Below, piece after piece: positions 48,096 to 59,129 of a DNA stretch of 64,000 nucleotides. The stretch is taken from NCBI RefSeq assembly GCF_003473485.1, contig NC_053044.1, forward strand, positions 5,344,501 through 5,408,500. The letters run 5' to 3'. The notes beneath the pieces were generated by a model, which saw only the letters and a program-made list of their open reading frames with translations, was not told the origin of the DNA and ran no database searches. Positions within the stretch are counted from its first letter, which is position 1; each line of letters starts with the position of its first letter. Position numbers and translations under genes: made by a program. The DNA comes from Medicago truncatula (lineage: Eukaryota; Streptophyta; Magnoliopsida; Fabales; Fabaceae).

Positions 48096-48425
48096 ATGGA
48101 AACCAATGAGACCCAACGGGTGAGGAAATATGAGCTACTCAAATTTTCCTTTTTATGGCAATTGGAACTTACTAATATTAGGAAGCAAGTGTGCCCCGAC
48201 TTGAAATTACAGTTAGGTGGCATGAAGATGATGGACTCTATGGTAAACTACTTCATGAAAAAGCTTATTGCAGAAGCAACAAAGCATGTTGATTCAAATT
48301 GTTTGGATGTAAGGGAGATTATGGCCGCAGTTTATCAAGTCTTTCCTGAACAATTGGCCAAAAATGCTCACCAACGTGGTTTAGAAGCTGTTAATCAAAC
48401 ATTACCAAAGAGAGAAGGGAGGTAA
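48096..48425 (+). CDS. Divergent histone H2B-like protein
   Basis: The ATG at 48096 gives 109 residues. From residue 31 on, the frame aligns with the H2B histone fold: KQVCPDLKL (H2B KQVHPD), GGMKMMDSMVNYFMKKLIAEA (KAMGIMNSFINDIFEKLA), LDVREIMAAVYQVFPEQLAK ([20 protein letters not shown]) and NAHQRGLEAVNQ (HAVSEGTKAV). A helix resembling the H2B alpha-N precedes it. Differences from canonical H2B: the long Lys-rich tail is replaced by about 10-20 residues with few lysines, the loop before REI is three residues shorter, and many surface positions changed. H2B pairs with H2A in the nucleosome; tail loss suggests a variant or a decaying copy, but the open frame is full length. An alternative end is possible: GAG|GTAAAG at the stop is a good donor, and joining to 48889 would add four residues. 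It lies inside the E1-E2 bracket. Confidence 0.8.
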   Translation: METNETQRVRKYELLKFSFLWQLELTNIRKQVCPDLKLQLGGMKMMDSMVNYFMKKLIAEATKHVDSNCLDVREIMAAVYQVFPEQLAKNAHQRGLEAVNQTLPKREGR

Positions 48426-49613
48426 AGTTGATAACCTAAATGACACCATTGTATGCTTTTATGTATTAGTTTAGCTTATGTGATGGTTAGTCAAACTATA
48501 AGAATATGTGTCTAAAGGAATAATGAGTATCTCGACTTTTTATCAAACTATTAGACCCTAGATTTTTTGTAGTTAGCAAATAAATAAACTTCTATTTTAA
48601 TTTATAAAAGTTTTCACCTTTTTGAGAATTTCGTTTTTTCATAAAGTACATTGACAAGCTTATGAATAATACATTAAAACTTATTTATTTGCATAAAAAA
48701 AAATTCTACCTTGTCACAAGCTTATGGATAATACACAAAATCTTATTTGTTTGCATAATTTGTTTTGCATAAGCTTAAAAATAAGTCAATTCAAACGCAA
48801 CCTTATATTAGCATGTTTCCAATAGTTTTCTATGGTTTTCTTCACAATCGTGAACTTAATTTTTACACACTTCAATTGTGATATACAGAGGTAATGGGTG
48901 ATGAAGAGGTCGTTGGAATCTTGGGAGTCAAGACAAATGTAAGATTATCGCATGTATATATGCTAGTTGACTTGGATTTGACTTGGGTTATTGGATAAAT
49001 TATGTGGTGATGATGTTTTATTGAGACTTATTTTATGTTGTTGTATCTTGGTGTGTTTATTGGGATTTGCTTTTTGTTTGAGTAATAAGGTCATCTATTT
49101 TTATTTTTTTAATAAGAGTAGCATATTCGTTTATTGTTTGAGTTATACTGTGCTTTTCTTCTGCATTTCTTTTTAATAACTATTCATCAATATATTGATA
49201 TCCAAGAGCATCTTTGGCGTAAGTTGGTTATTGAGAGGTTGAGGAATGTCATGGACTCTCTTTTCAACATTCCTTTTAACACTAATTCTCTTATTGAGTG
49301 AAACCAACCTGAAACCAATTTCTAGTGAATTATTGAAATTATTTTAACAAATAAAATTACAACAAAATGCTAAATCATAAATAAAAGATAAAAAAAATAT
49401 AAGTGCAACAAAATACGACCTTACTTGAACAAGATCTCTTTTATAGGATCGTATTACTGTGTCCTTGATTTCTAAAAAAAAAAATTAAAAATAAGTACAA
49501 CAAAATAAATAAAATTCAAAAGTAAATTAATCGAAATCAGTATTACACAAGGAAATACAATAAAAGAGTATATTCGTTAAAATGCTATAATACATAAGAG
49601 ACAATAAAAATTC
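48426..49613. other. 3' flank of the H2B-like gene and spacer
   Basis: A possible small 3' exon begins at 48889 after an ATATACAG acceptor. The rest is AT-rich with no supported gene. Confidence 0.4.
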
Positions 49614-51672
49614 TTAAAAATTGGACACATAAAATTCAACACAAACTAAATTGAGGCTACCAAATGAGTACAACTTCTCCTCATATTCTTTCAAAACCTC
49701 AGCATCCTGTCGACTATCAACTAACAAAGCAATTCGTTGTAGCATCATACAATTTTCCATAAAAAATTTAGCTAAAAACAGCTCATGCTGGACTCCATCA
49801 ATGTCAAATTTCACATCTTCAAGAGATGCGAAACACTTTGGCACAACAGCAGAATTCAAACGCTCTTCCGCAAATTCATGTATTCCCTAATGATAAACCA
49901 ACCATCAAGCAAAAGTATAAATAAGACGCTAAAAGAGCAAAAAGAAAAGTGGATAAAAAACTAATTGCCAACCTTGAGAGCTAGTATCTTAAGAACTGGT
50001 GATTTTTGAAGTAAAGCTAAGAGAACATCAACACTAACGAAGTAAACATCTAAGTTCGTCAACATTGAAAATACACATATATAGTTGTGGTGGTGGTGGT
50101 GCCAGATCCTGGGTAACACAGAGAAATTAATTCATATTGCAATAGAGGAATAAACTTAGATTATAGATTATAACAAACTTATGAAATACATGAAAGAAAT
50201 TTGGTACAAGTATTTTATGAAGACATCAAATTACCGAGGTGTAACCTTTAGATAGTGCAAGTATTACACAACTCAATAACTATAATCAAATACATTTTAT
50301 AAAATATACCGCTAGATTAAATGTATATATCATATTGATAATCTCTGTAAATTTTAGCATAAATTTAAAATTATGTTATATCATTGAGAGTTGAGACACA
50401 TCAAGATAAACATCATCATCTTTATTGAACAACGTAAATCTGTATATGTCAACGGCATATTTCAGATTTATATAAAAAGTTTATAGAGATGATTTTGTTA
50501 CACTAGTATTAACTGAGTTGTCTGTTGGACAAATACGTATTTGATTTTTGCAAATAGATAAAAGCAATATGCCAATATCAACATATTTATGTGTTATTAC
50601 ATAAAAAAAAACATGTGTCTTACATTATTAACCCGCAAATGATATAACTGATAACAAGAAGTTATAAATAAAATATTCAAGATTTAGCATCAGCAAAGAT
50701 ATCGTTTTTAAGAAAGCTAAATCATACACTTACCCCGGATACGTGAAATCTGATTTGTTTTGCATTACTGAATTGGCTGAGAAGGCCAAAAATTGAGTGA
50801 TCTGGCGAATAAACTGGACCCTTTTCTATAGCGATTGTAGCATAAGCATAACATGGGAACGGTATTATAATGCCTTGTGGTATACAATAACCCGCAAAAG
50901 TGAATCCTTGCAGATGCAAAGAACTTACAAAATTGATAGCAGAGTTGTCCTCTCCATACAACAAGCAAGTGCCATTTTTAATGTTTATGCTTTGAAGTAG
51001 AGGCGCGTGTACATAGACCGCTCTAGAATCAAGAAACCAAGAGCAGTTTATAGCCTCAAACTTTGTTAGGTGTGGGAACCTAAGGTCAATATGGTCGGGG
51101 GATATGGTTGAGTCGGTCTTAAATTTGATTTGATACAATTTTAGATGTTTTAGGTTTCCAAAATGAATATCAGGTTTTGAGGGAACTTTAATGCGGGAAA
51201 TTGACTCAGGGTGTAATTCCAATTTTTCCAACAATAAGGTAATTTTGAAAAGAGAATTAGACGCAAATGTAGAGAAGGGAAGTTTAAAATGTGAATGGAT
51301 TCGGAGATTTTTGAGTGTTCCGTCTAATAACATTATACCGAACCATGCATCAAGAAGGGATAGGTCGTATTGACCTGAGAGGGAAAGGGAAATTGTTTCC
51401 GTGCGAGTAAGAAGCAGTGCTCTGGTAACAAAGCTTACAAAGTTGGAAGAAGGGGAAGAATCATGATGATCAAGTAAGGAGAGTTTGGTAAGGAAAGTCC
51501 AACGGTGTTTCCATTGTTTAGATAAGACACAAGTGCGAACGGCATCTTTGGTTGGGAGAAAAGAGATGATGTGAGTTATAAGTGATTCAGTTAACTTGTA
51601 GAATAAGTCGTCTTCACATGTTGATTTATTCTTACGATGCTTTTGGGCGGTGATAGTTAAACCAGACTCCAT
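49614..51672 (-). CDS. F-box/LRR/FBD protein, possibly with a broken exon junction
   Basis: Exon 1 (51672-50734, 313 codons) starts at MESGLTITAQKH. Residues about 22-67 are an F-box (LTESLITHIISFLPTKDAVR, TCVLSKQWKHRW), followed by leucine-rich repeats (TLKNLRIHSHFKLPF, LEKLELHP, GNLKHLKLYQI, FPHLTKFEAI). Exon 2 (50108-49973) encodes FSMLTNLDVYFVSVDVLLAL, and exon 3 (49886-49614) the FBD domain (PKCFASLEDVKFDIDG, ELFLAKFFMENCMMLQRIAL). F-box proteins recruit targets to SCF ubiquitin ligases; FBD members form large, fast-evolving plant families. Exons 2 and 3 join in phase, but exon 1 ends in phase 0 while exon 2 needs two extra bases, and I found no alternative GT or AG that repairs this. 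It may be a frameshift near the (CAC)n run at 50088-50101, or a splice site I missed. The start codon is only 124 bp from element E2. Confidence 0.72.
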
Positions 51673-51795
51673 GTTTCCTTCCAAGCTTGATCTGAGAATT
51701 CCGAGAGAGATTTAGACAAGTTTTTGTAGAATTTAGATATAAAAGAGAATAGATAGGGGGGTTTTGAGAAGATGTTGGGATGACTTTTTTTTTTT

Positions 51796-53593
51796 GAGTA
51801 AATATCCAAATTAGTCCTTGAATTTGCACGAATCGGACAAAAACGTCCTCCAATTTATCGAAATGCATATTTTGTCCTTGAATTTAACAAACGTCCATCA
51901 AAATAGTCCTTCCGTCCAAATGCTCCGTTAGTGCTGCTGAGCTGTCGTCATGCATGTCCTGTTGTCTTGTACACGTGTCTACAAAGAAGACACGCGTACG
52001 AGGACCAATTTGATGGAAACGATAAAAATTTTAGTTTTGCTTTTTAAATTCAATTTTTTCAAATTTACCCCGTTATTCTCCATACCTTTCCATCCTCACA
52101 TTTCAGTCAGAACATCATACATGTCCCTGACCTTTCTCCTTCCCGCTAAAACCTTCATCATCATCATCATCTATGGCGAGGTACATTGCAAAAGATTTTG
52201 TTTTGACAGAAGCTTTCGTCGTTTATTAAGGTAACGCCTCCTGTTCGTTTTCTATTCAGTCATGTTTGTTTTCTCCCTTTTTTGTGTCCATTTTTTTTTT
52301 TATTTTCGTTTTCAGTTTTTAGGCATTCGTTTTCAACTTTAAACTTCATTTCATGCTTTCTTTGATGTTCGGTTTTGCTTACTTTGATTGTGTTTTTTAG
52401 ATTACTGATATTAGGGTTTTGTGTTAAAGTCTTAAAATGCAGAAAATATTGGAGGTGTTGCAGAAAATGCTGCAAATGTATCAGAAAATGCATAAAATCT
52501 TGTTGCTTAAAATGATGGACAAGTTGCACAAAATGCTGAAAATGTCAATGTTGGAAATGTTGTTGCTGAAAATGTTGCAATTCAGAGACAAAATGTTGCT
52601 AATGGTGTTGCAAATGAAGTAGTGCTTGGACAAGTATGACTGTTAAATTTTAAGGATCGATTTGCTAGTAAGTGTAATAATTTAAGGACTGATTTGATTG
52701 AATGTTTTATGAATTAGGGACTGATATGATTGAAAATGTTGTTGCAGGGTGTTCCAGCAAGGAGGTATGGCATTAGAGGGCCAATTATTTCAAATGAGAG
52801 GCCTAAACAAACACCAATGAGGGTCCTGCACCAACACCCAACTGCTCCTGGCGTTATTAGAGTACCATATCCAAATTATGGTCCATCCAGTTCAACTCAA
52901 CCTAAGTTCATGGAGTTTATCCCAACTCTCGGCTTTCCAAAGAAGTGATACTTGATGCATGTTTAAATTATGCTTTTGGAACTGTAATATTTCGACTTGT
53001 TTAAATTATGCCCCCTAGTTGAGTTTCTTTTTGGCTATTTAATATTAAGAACATCCTTTTATGACTTATGACTTGTTAATGCCCTGTAGTTTGATTGCTT
53101 TTGCCTATGTAATATTTCAAACTTAAGACTTAAGACTTATGACTTATTTAATTGTATTTTCAAGGATGAAGTTGTGTGTTCTGTCTTTTTCACTCTCTTC
53201 TGCAAATATATGCTTCAAGGATCAAATTGGATATATGTTTATAAAATTCAAGGACTTATTTGACGGGTTTTTAATATAATTCAAGGATCGATTTGATAGT
53301 AAGTAAAAAGTAACAGGGACAAAATTGCACAACATTTTTTTGGAATCAATCAATTTTGTCCTTGGAAATTTTTGTCACTATCAACCAATTTAGTCCCTGC
53401 TTATGTGGCATCTGACATGGCAACCCATGTGAGAGGTTAACGGCCACGTCATCACCGTTAACGCCCCAAATGGACGTAAGGTATAATTTGATGGAGATAT
53501 GACAAATTCAGGGATAAAGTGTGCATTTCGATAAATTGGAGGATGTTTTTGTCCGATTCGTGCAAATTCAAGGACGAATTTTGGTATTCACTC
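51796..53593 (+). mobile_element. MULE-like element E2, near-identical to E1
   Basis: Same ends and same internal order as E1. The exon before 52633 is 60 bp longer than in E1 and holds in-frame stops; the tail exon 52748-52948 is almost unchanged (GVPARRYGIRGP ... FIPTLGFPKK). The right flank is aattttctac (53594-53603), the same as the left flank of E1; the left flank is a T run. Confidence 0.85.
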
Positions 53594-53739
53594 AATTTTC
53601 TACAACCTAATATATGAAAGAAAAAAGAAATTACTTTAAATCGTACTTATACTTTATTCGTGTACAACAAAGGAAAAAGCTTCTCTCAAAATTTATTTTT
53701 AATAAGAGCATTGCTATCACTTATTTACAATTTGGATAA

Positions 53740-53852
53740 CCGAAAACTGATCCAAATTAAATCGCGTTAAATTGGATCGGATTGGTTCGGATTTTTTTTT
53801 TAGCACCAACTAAATCGAGCCGAGCCGAACCGCACCGCGAACACCCCTATTA
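53740..53852. repeat. GC-richer dispersed repeat fragment
   Basis: ggatcggattggttcgg and gagccgagccgaaccgcacc followed by gcgaacacccct resemble a common plant repeat end. No second end was found. Confidence 0.35.
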
Positions 53853-53874
53853 TTATGCATTAATGTAAAGACTT

Positions 53875-53959
53875 GTCTCCATGAGCTTAATTCAGTTGGT
53901 AAGGACAATGCATAATATATGTAATCCAAATTTCGAACCCCGACCACCATAAAAAAAAG
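53875..53959 (+). mobile_element. tRNA-derived SINE, same family as 36008
   Basis: atgagcttaattcagttggt, acaatgcataatatatgtaa and ttcgaaccccgaccaccata match the SINE in CNOT9 intron 5. The 13-bp duplication aatgtaaagactt flanks it (53862-53874 and 53960-53972). Confidence 0.88.
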
Positions 53960-53972
53960 AATGTAAAGACTT

Positions 53973-55310
53973 CAAAACATTAAACTGGTTATAAACACTT
54001 TTTTTTTACACAAGGTAATCTCTATCTCGCAAACTATATTCTCACGAAATTTCATGAATGCAGTTCTACCAGGGGCGGTTTCACCGTCCAGGCTCGATCG
54101 ATTATTTTTGTACATTAGACCCAACCTAAAAGCTCATTAACACACTTACAAAAAGAAAAATTTGGACAAAATCCGAAAATTCTCACACACAAATAGGCTA
54201 GGAAAAAAAATTTACCTCATAATTTTATTTAGCACACTATTGACGGGTTCATCTCTCTTATTTTAACGGGTTAATTATTCAAATTGACCATGTAATATAC
54301 ATTATGTCTGAAAAATGACCCTATAAAATACAAAACATATATTCTAGCATTGTAACTTGAATTTCTTCTTATTTTTGACCACCCTATAATATACGCGTAG
54401 TCTAAAAATGTGACGTACATGTTGAAATTTTTCACTATTTTTTTCATACATGTTTAGCACGTTAAAAAATAGCTTTACACAAAAAATTAAATTTCTTCGA
54501 CTAGGGATAAATTAATTATGAATTTTTATTCCTTCATAATTATGAATTTCTTAAACAATTTATAATTAATTTGTATCTCATTTAAAAACTACAAAATTTC
54601 ATTGTGAAGGTTCTTATCATGTTATAGTCATGCCTACGAAAATAGGGAACTAAATTTGACTTGTGAGTATACGCTTACGCGGAACAAAATTTCAATTTTG
54701 CACGTTTTGGTTGAAAAATCAAAATAAATTTAAATGACTTCGAAATGCTATGAAACTTTACAGATCTTTTTTATGTATTTTTATAGGTGTCTCTGCAAAT
54801 AATGAGCTCAAAATTCGATTTATAGGTTAAGATTTCCGTTGTTTTATTTTTTTTGAGTTTTTGACACCTTAAAAATTCATAATTAATTTGTCGTTTGTCA
54901 AAAATTTTGTAATTTTTTCTGTGTAAAGCCATATTTTAACGATCTTAACTCACCTCTAAGAAATCATGAAAAAAATTCAATCTCTTGGTTGCTTTTTTGG
55001 ACTTCGCGTATATTATAGGGTTATAAATAATAAAAATCTCGAATTACATCTTCAGAAGACACGTTATTTAATTACAGGGTCAATTTTTCAGATTTCACGT
55101 ATATTACATATCAATTTCAATTAATAATCCTATTTTAAATTGTATTTTTGTTGACAAACTGAGAACCTCTTTTATTTTAATTTATGACTGTTTATATATT
55201 ACGTCACATGTGAATTTGCAATAATTTTTTTGTCTAAGCTATATAAATTTCCTGACTCTGCCACTGAGTTCTACCATTTATTTTTAAAGGTATTTTACCT
55301 TTCTAGACCC
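53973..55310. other. AT-rich intergenic DNA
   Basis: No gene, RNA or clear repeat recognised. Confidence 0.5.
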
Positions 55311-55715
55311 AAAAAAACTGAGAATTGTTGTTCCCACATTACATAAGACTGTGCCACACAAGTAAATGACGTTTTTGCCCCTGCGACAGTTAACTACCGA
55401 AATTTGGAACCGGCTGCAGTTAACTACCGACGAAAAAAAAAAAAAAAACCTCGGCACTTTACTGCCGAGGAACTCATCAATTTTTTTTTTCCTAGCATAG
55501 TTAACTACCGAATTATATTTTACGGCAGGGGCATTTTCCCACAAGCTTTGTTCTTTGGAATCATTACATGACTCAAATAATAACTACTCCTACTCCTATA
55601 AAATATAAAGCATTTATTTTATCACCGGATGAAACCATTGCATTACTCAAATAATTTTGTACACCTCATTAATAAGAGTTTGATTTTGTAATTTTCAGGA
55701 CGAAGTTTAATTTTA

Positions 55716-56551
55716 CTCCCTCTGTCCTAAATTTATGACGTTTTGAGCATTTCACACATATTAAGAAATATAATTAATAGGTTTAATTACACTTTTGGTC
55801 CTCGTGTTTTGGCCAACTCACGAAATTGGTCATGCCCTTTTAAAACAGAACAAAACGGTCCTTCAATTATCATTTTTGTTGCATTTTTCGTCCTACCCCC
55901 CATTTTATTCTCCAAAAACGCAGAGAAATGACAGTTTTAGACCTACCCCCTATGCTCAACCATGAAATAAACAAGGAATAAAGCATGTGGGTACAAAGAA
56001 TCCACTTTATTCAACACATTAACCAAAAAAACCCTAATTTCTAAGATATGTTTCAAATTAGGGTTTTTTTTTGTTAGTGTGCTGAATAGAATAGATTCAT
56101 TGTGCCCACATATTTTATTCCTTGTTGATTTCATGGTTGAGCATGGGGGTAGGTCTAAAACCGCCTAAAACTGTCATTTCTCTGCGTTTCTGGAGTTTGA
56201 AAATAGGAGATAGGACTAAAAATGCAACAAAAATGATAATTGAAGGACCATTTTGTTCTATTTTAAAAGGGCAGAACCAGTTTCATGAGTAGGCCAAAAC
56301 ACGAGGACCAAAAGTGTAATTAAGCCTAATTAATATTGTGTGGGAAAGAGATATTATAAGTTGTTTTACAAAATTATCCTTAATAAATAATATGGGAAAG
56401 ATAAATGAAAGAATTGAAAAAAGAAAGAGTAATAAATAGTTAAGGATATAATAGGAAAAATAACATTAATGTTTCATTGGTATTCTAAAGTGACATACAA
56501 TTTGGAACAAATTATTTTTCTAAAGTGATATACAATTTGGGACGGAGGAAG
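55716..56551. mobile_element. Stowaway-type MITE split by a later insertion
   Basis: Ends ctccctctgtcctaaat and, reversed, cttcctccgtcccaaat with TA on both sides match the widespread plant Tc1/mariner Stowaway termini. Without the nested foldback it would be about 280 bp. A cctcattaataagagtttga direct repeat lies just outside on each side (about 55661 and 56574). Confidence 0.75.
55780..56326. mobile_element. Foldback MULE nested inside the Stowaway element
   Basis: Two arms of about 260 bases begin ggtttaattacacttttggt and, reversed, ggcttaattacacttttggt. taattaata is duplicated exactly at both edges (55771-55779 and 56327-56335). Confidence 0.93.
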
Positions 56552-57236
56552 TATAATTTTAAGGAACAAAGTTCCTCATTAATAAGAGTTTGACTTTGTT
56601 ACTTTCGGAGATAATGTTTAACTTTATTTTAAGGAACAAAGTTTAAATTTCCTCAAAATACTAGTCATTTAATTAATAGTTTTCCCTCCACAATTTTCTT
56701 TTAAAACACATAACTCAAATAATCTCAATTCTTGCTTCTTTTCTAAAATAATAAAACTATTATTCAAGTTTGAAAGAAAAACTATGTAGCTCTACACCTG
56801 TCTTGAGGTGTAATTTTCTGGGTGGTATAATATTAACAAACAGTAGAATCTAAAGAATCAGAGTGCAAACAAAAAGGTAACAAAACTGCAAAAGTTAAAA
56901 AGCCAATTCATACATCTTACATCTTTATGTTAGAAACCAAAAGTTTGAGCTAAGATGAAAAGGAAATTAAGATAAATTTATATGACACACTTACCTAGAC
57001 AGACACAACCGAAGTAATGCTAGGAAAAAAAAAAATTATGAGTTCCTCGGCAGTAAAGTGCCGAGGTTTTTTTTTTTCTTTTTTTACTTTTTTCGTCGGC
57101 AGTTAACTGTAGCTGGTTCCAAACTTCGGTAGTTAACTGTCGTAGGGGCAAAAACGTCATTTACTCGTGTGGCACAGCCTTATGTCATGTGGGAACAGCA
57201 ATTCTCAAAAAAACTTGTAACTTATCTCCCATTAAT

Positions 57237-57711
57237 CTAAAAAATACTCCAGCGATGGCCTTGTCTTGAGGTGCAGGAAAAGACATTGTCTCTAATTTTA
57301 AGAATCTCGCCAACCTCGAAAACGACTCCAGCGACACTTAAACCGAGTTCCTTAACTCGCATTCTAAATCTGAGATCGTCGACGTGCTTGAGAAATACAC
57401 ATGAGGTTGAGGGGCTTGGCCGCTTGATCTTAGCATAAAAACATAAATGTTTCAGATTCTTGTTGTGGTTGATGGCAACAATAGAAGCGACAATCATGGA
57501 TTCGGTACGAAGAAAATGCCATGGAAGTTGCAGACGAATGTCGAATGAGGATGAGGCTGGTTTGTGTTTTGCATTGGAGAATATATTTTTCTTTCAGGAT
57601 GTATAATGCTGCTGGAGAGAGCAACCGAGAGACTTTTGTAACATTTTTTGTCACAAGATCTAGCATTATCCTTTGCAAAATTTGAGACATAAATTCAATG
57701 GTTACATTCAC
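57237..57711 (-). other. Overlapping open frames of unknown nature
   Basis: Two minus-strand frames (57711-57430 and 57497-57237) overlap out of phase; pieces such as RLLSPAALYILKEKYIL and RFRMRVKELGLSVAGVVFEV look protein-like. Base composition is more GC-rich than the surroundings. I recognise no family; it may be a frameshifted gene remnant. Confidence 0.3.
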
Positions 57712-57719
57712 ATTTCACA

Positions 57720-59129
57720 AAAAAAAAATGTAAACATATTAAGTTTGACATCTAATATTAATGAATTCTACAAATTAAGATTCGTTGACACCAAATATTA
57801 AACTTGATATACTTACACCTTTAATAATTGTTCGTAAAATATCCCCTCAAACAAAAAAACTGTTTGTAAAATATGAAAGTAACCAATGTAACCAACGTAG
57901 TGAAAGCTCTCATTAACTAGATCAAATATTAAAAAATTATACAGTTTTGAAATTACTTGGCACTGCATCATAATTAGTATTTTATTTAAAAATATAAAAT
58001 GTCCACTATTTCAAAATATACATGTTAATGAAAGTCCAAGTTATCTAAAATCTTAGGAGGATAATATACCATGATTCAAAGGCTGAGGTAAAAGTTTAAG
58101 TATACCAATTTTGATACCTAATGCAAAGAGGTATTAATAATACACTCACACCCGTCATCCATGTTCACAGTTTACTTACATTTTCCTATTTCCTAATAAA
58201 AATTATGTTCCAAACTCTTGACCATTCTCCTCACGGCTTTCATTGTCATCGTCCATCAACTATTGACAGAGTCTTCAAGGTCACACAGAAAACGCAGCAT
58301 CAACTTCAACCATAATCATATACTATTTATGGATTAAATATCCCTATTAATTTCATAGGCTGTGGATCAAATTATCGGAAATGCCCTCAATGTACCTCCA
58401 AAATCATGCCAAGTATTGACTTGAAATGGAATCAATGGAAAACGAGGAGACAGACCGAGTAAACTCCCCCTTTAGTCACCCTGAAAATTCAAGTAATTGA
58501 TATGAAGGCAAATATTGGCTGAGACCGAGACCAAAGAGTCATGTGACTTTCTTTAAATGGTTAATTAACATTTAATCTCAATCATCACACTTTCATAAAA
58601 ACTAACACTCTTATTAGATATATTTCCCATAATTAAATCCAAAATAAAAGTCACAGGTTAATGACTTTATCTCTAATGGTAAAACACAAATCATTGTTGC
58701 ATAATAAGGACAAGTTTGTAAAGTAGAACATAGAGAAATATGACACAAACTTTAAAGCATGGTCTAAGTCAGGCAGTGCAGACAGACTTAATTTGACATA
58801 TGAGTGGCTTTGCTGCACATATTTAATGTAGTTATGATTAAAACAGCTTAGCACTTGCGACCTTAAGTATGGTCAGATAGACATACACCAATATACATAT
58901 CATTTAAAACAGAAGAAACACAAATATTTCTGATAACATGCAAGCATGAAACTGGTTCTCAGGATTCTACATGGATACTTGAGCTTGGTTATGATCCAGA
59001 AGGCTGACAATAAAATAAAACATTTGAATTACCATTAAATTCATATATAAAATTGAATAAAGAAGCACAGCAATGAGCATGGAAGGAATAAGGTAGGAAT
59101 TACCTTCGTGTTCTGCAGAACATCTTTCT
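57720..59129. other. Intergenic DNA and 3' flank of LNK2
   Basis: No further gene or repeat supported. The part next to 59129 is presumably the LNK2 3' UTR. Confidence 0.45.

Larger units (their letters stand above)
55320..57206. mobile_element. Mutator-like element with perfect 9-bp target duplication, host to nested elements
   Basis: Ends gagaattgttgttcccacat and, reversed, gagaattgctgttcccacat run inward through cgtttttgcccct and gacagttaacta to a tract of about 60 bases that includes ctcggcactttactgccgag. aaaaaaact flanks both sides exactly (55311-55319 and 57207-57215). It contains the Stowaway-like element at 55716-56551. The termini are those of the 186-bp MITE at 17435. Confidence 0.92.

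Noticed and set aside
44601..53593. E1 and E2 as the two LTRs of one large retrotransposon
   Set aside because: They have about 110-bp inverted termini rather than TG...CA ends, no primer site follows E1, and the interior holds ordinary genes instead of gag-pol.
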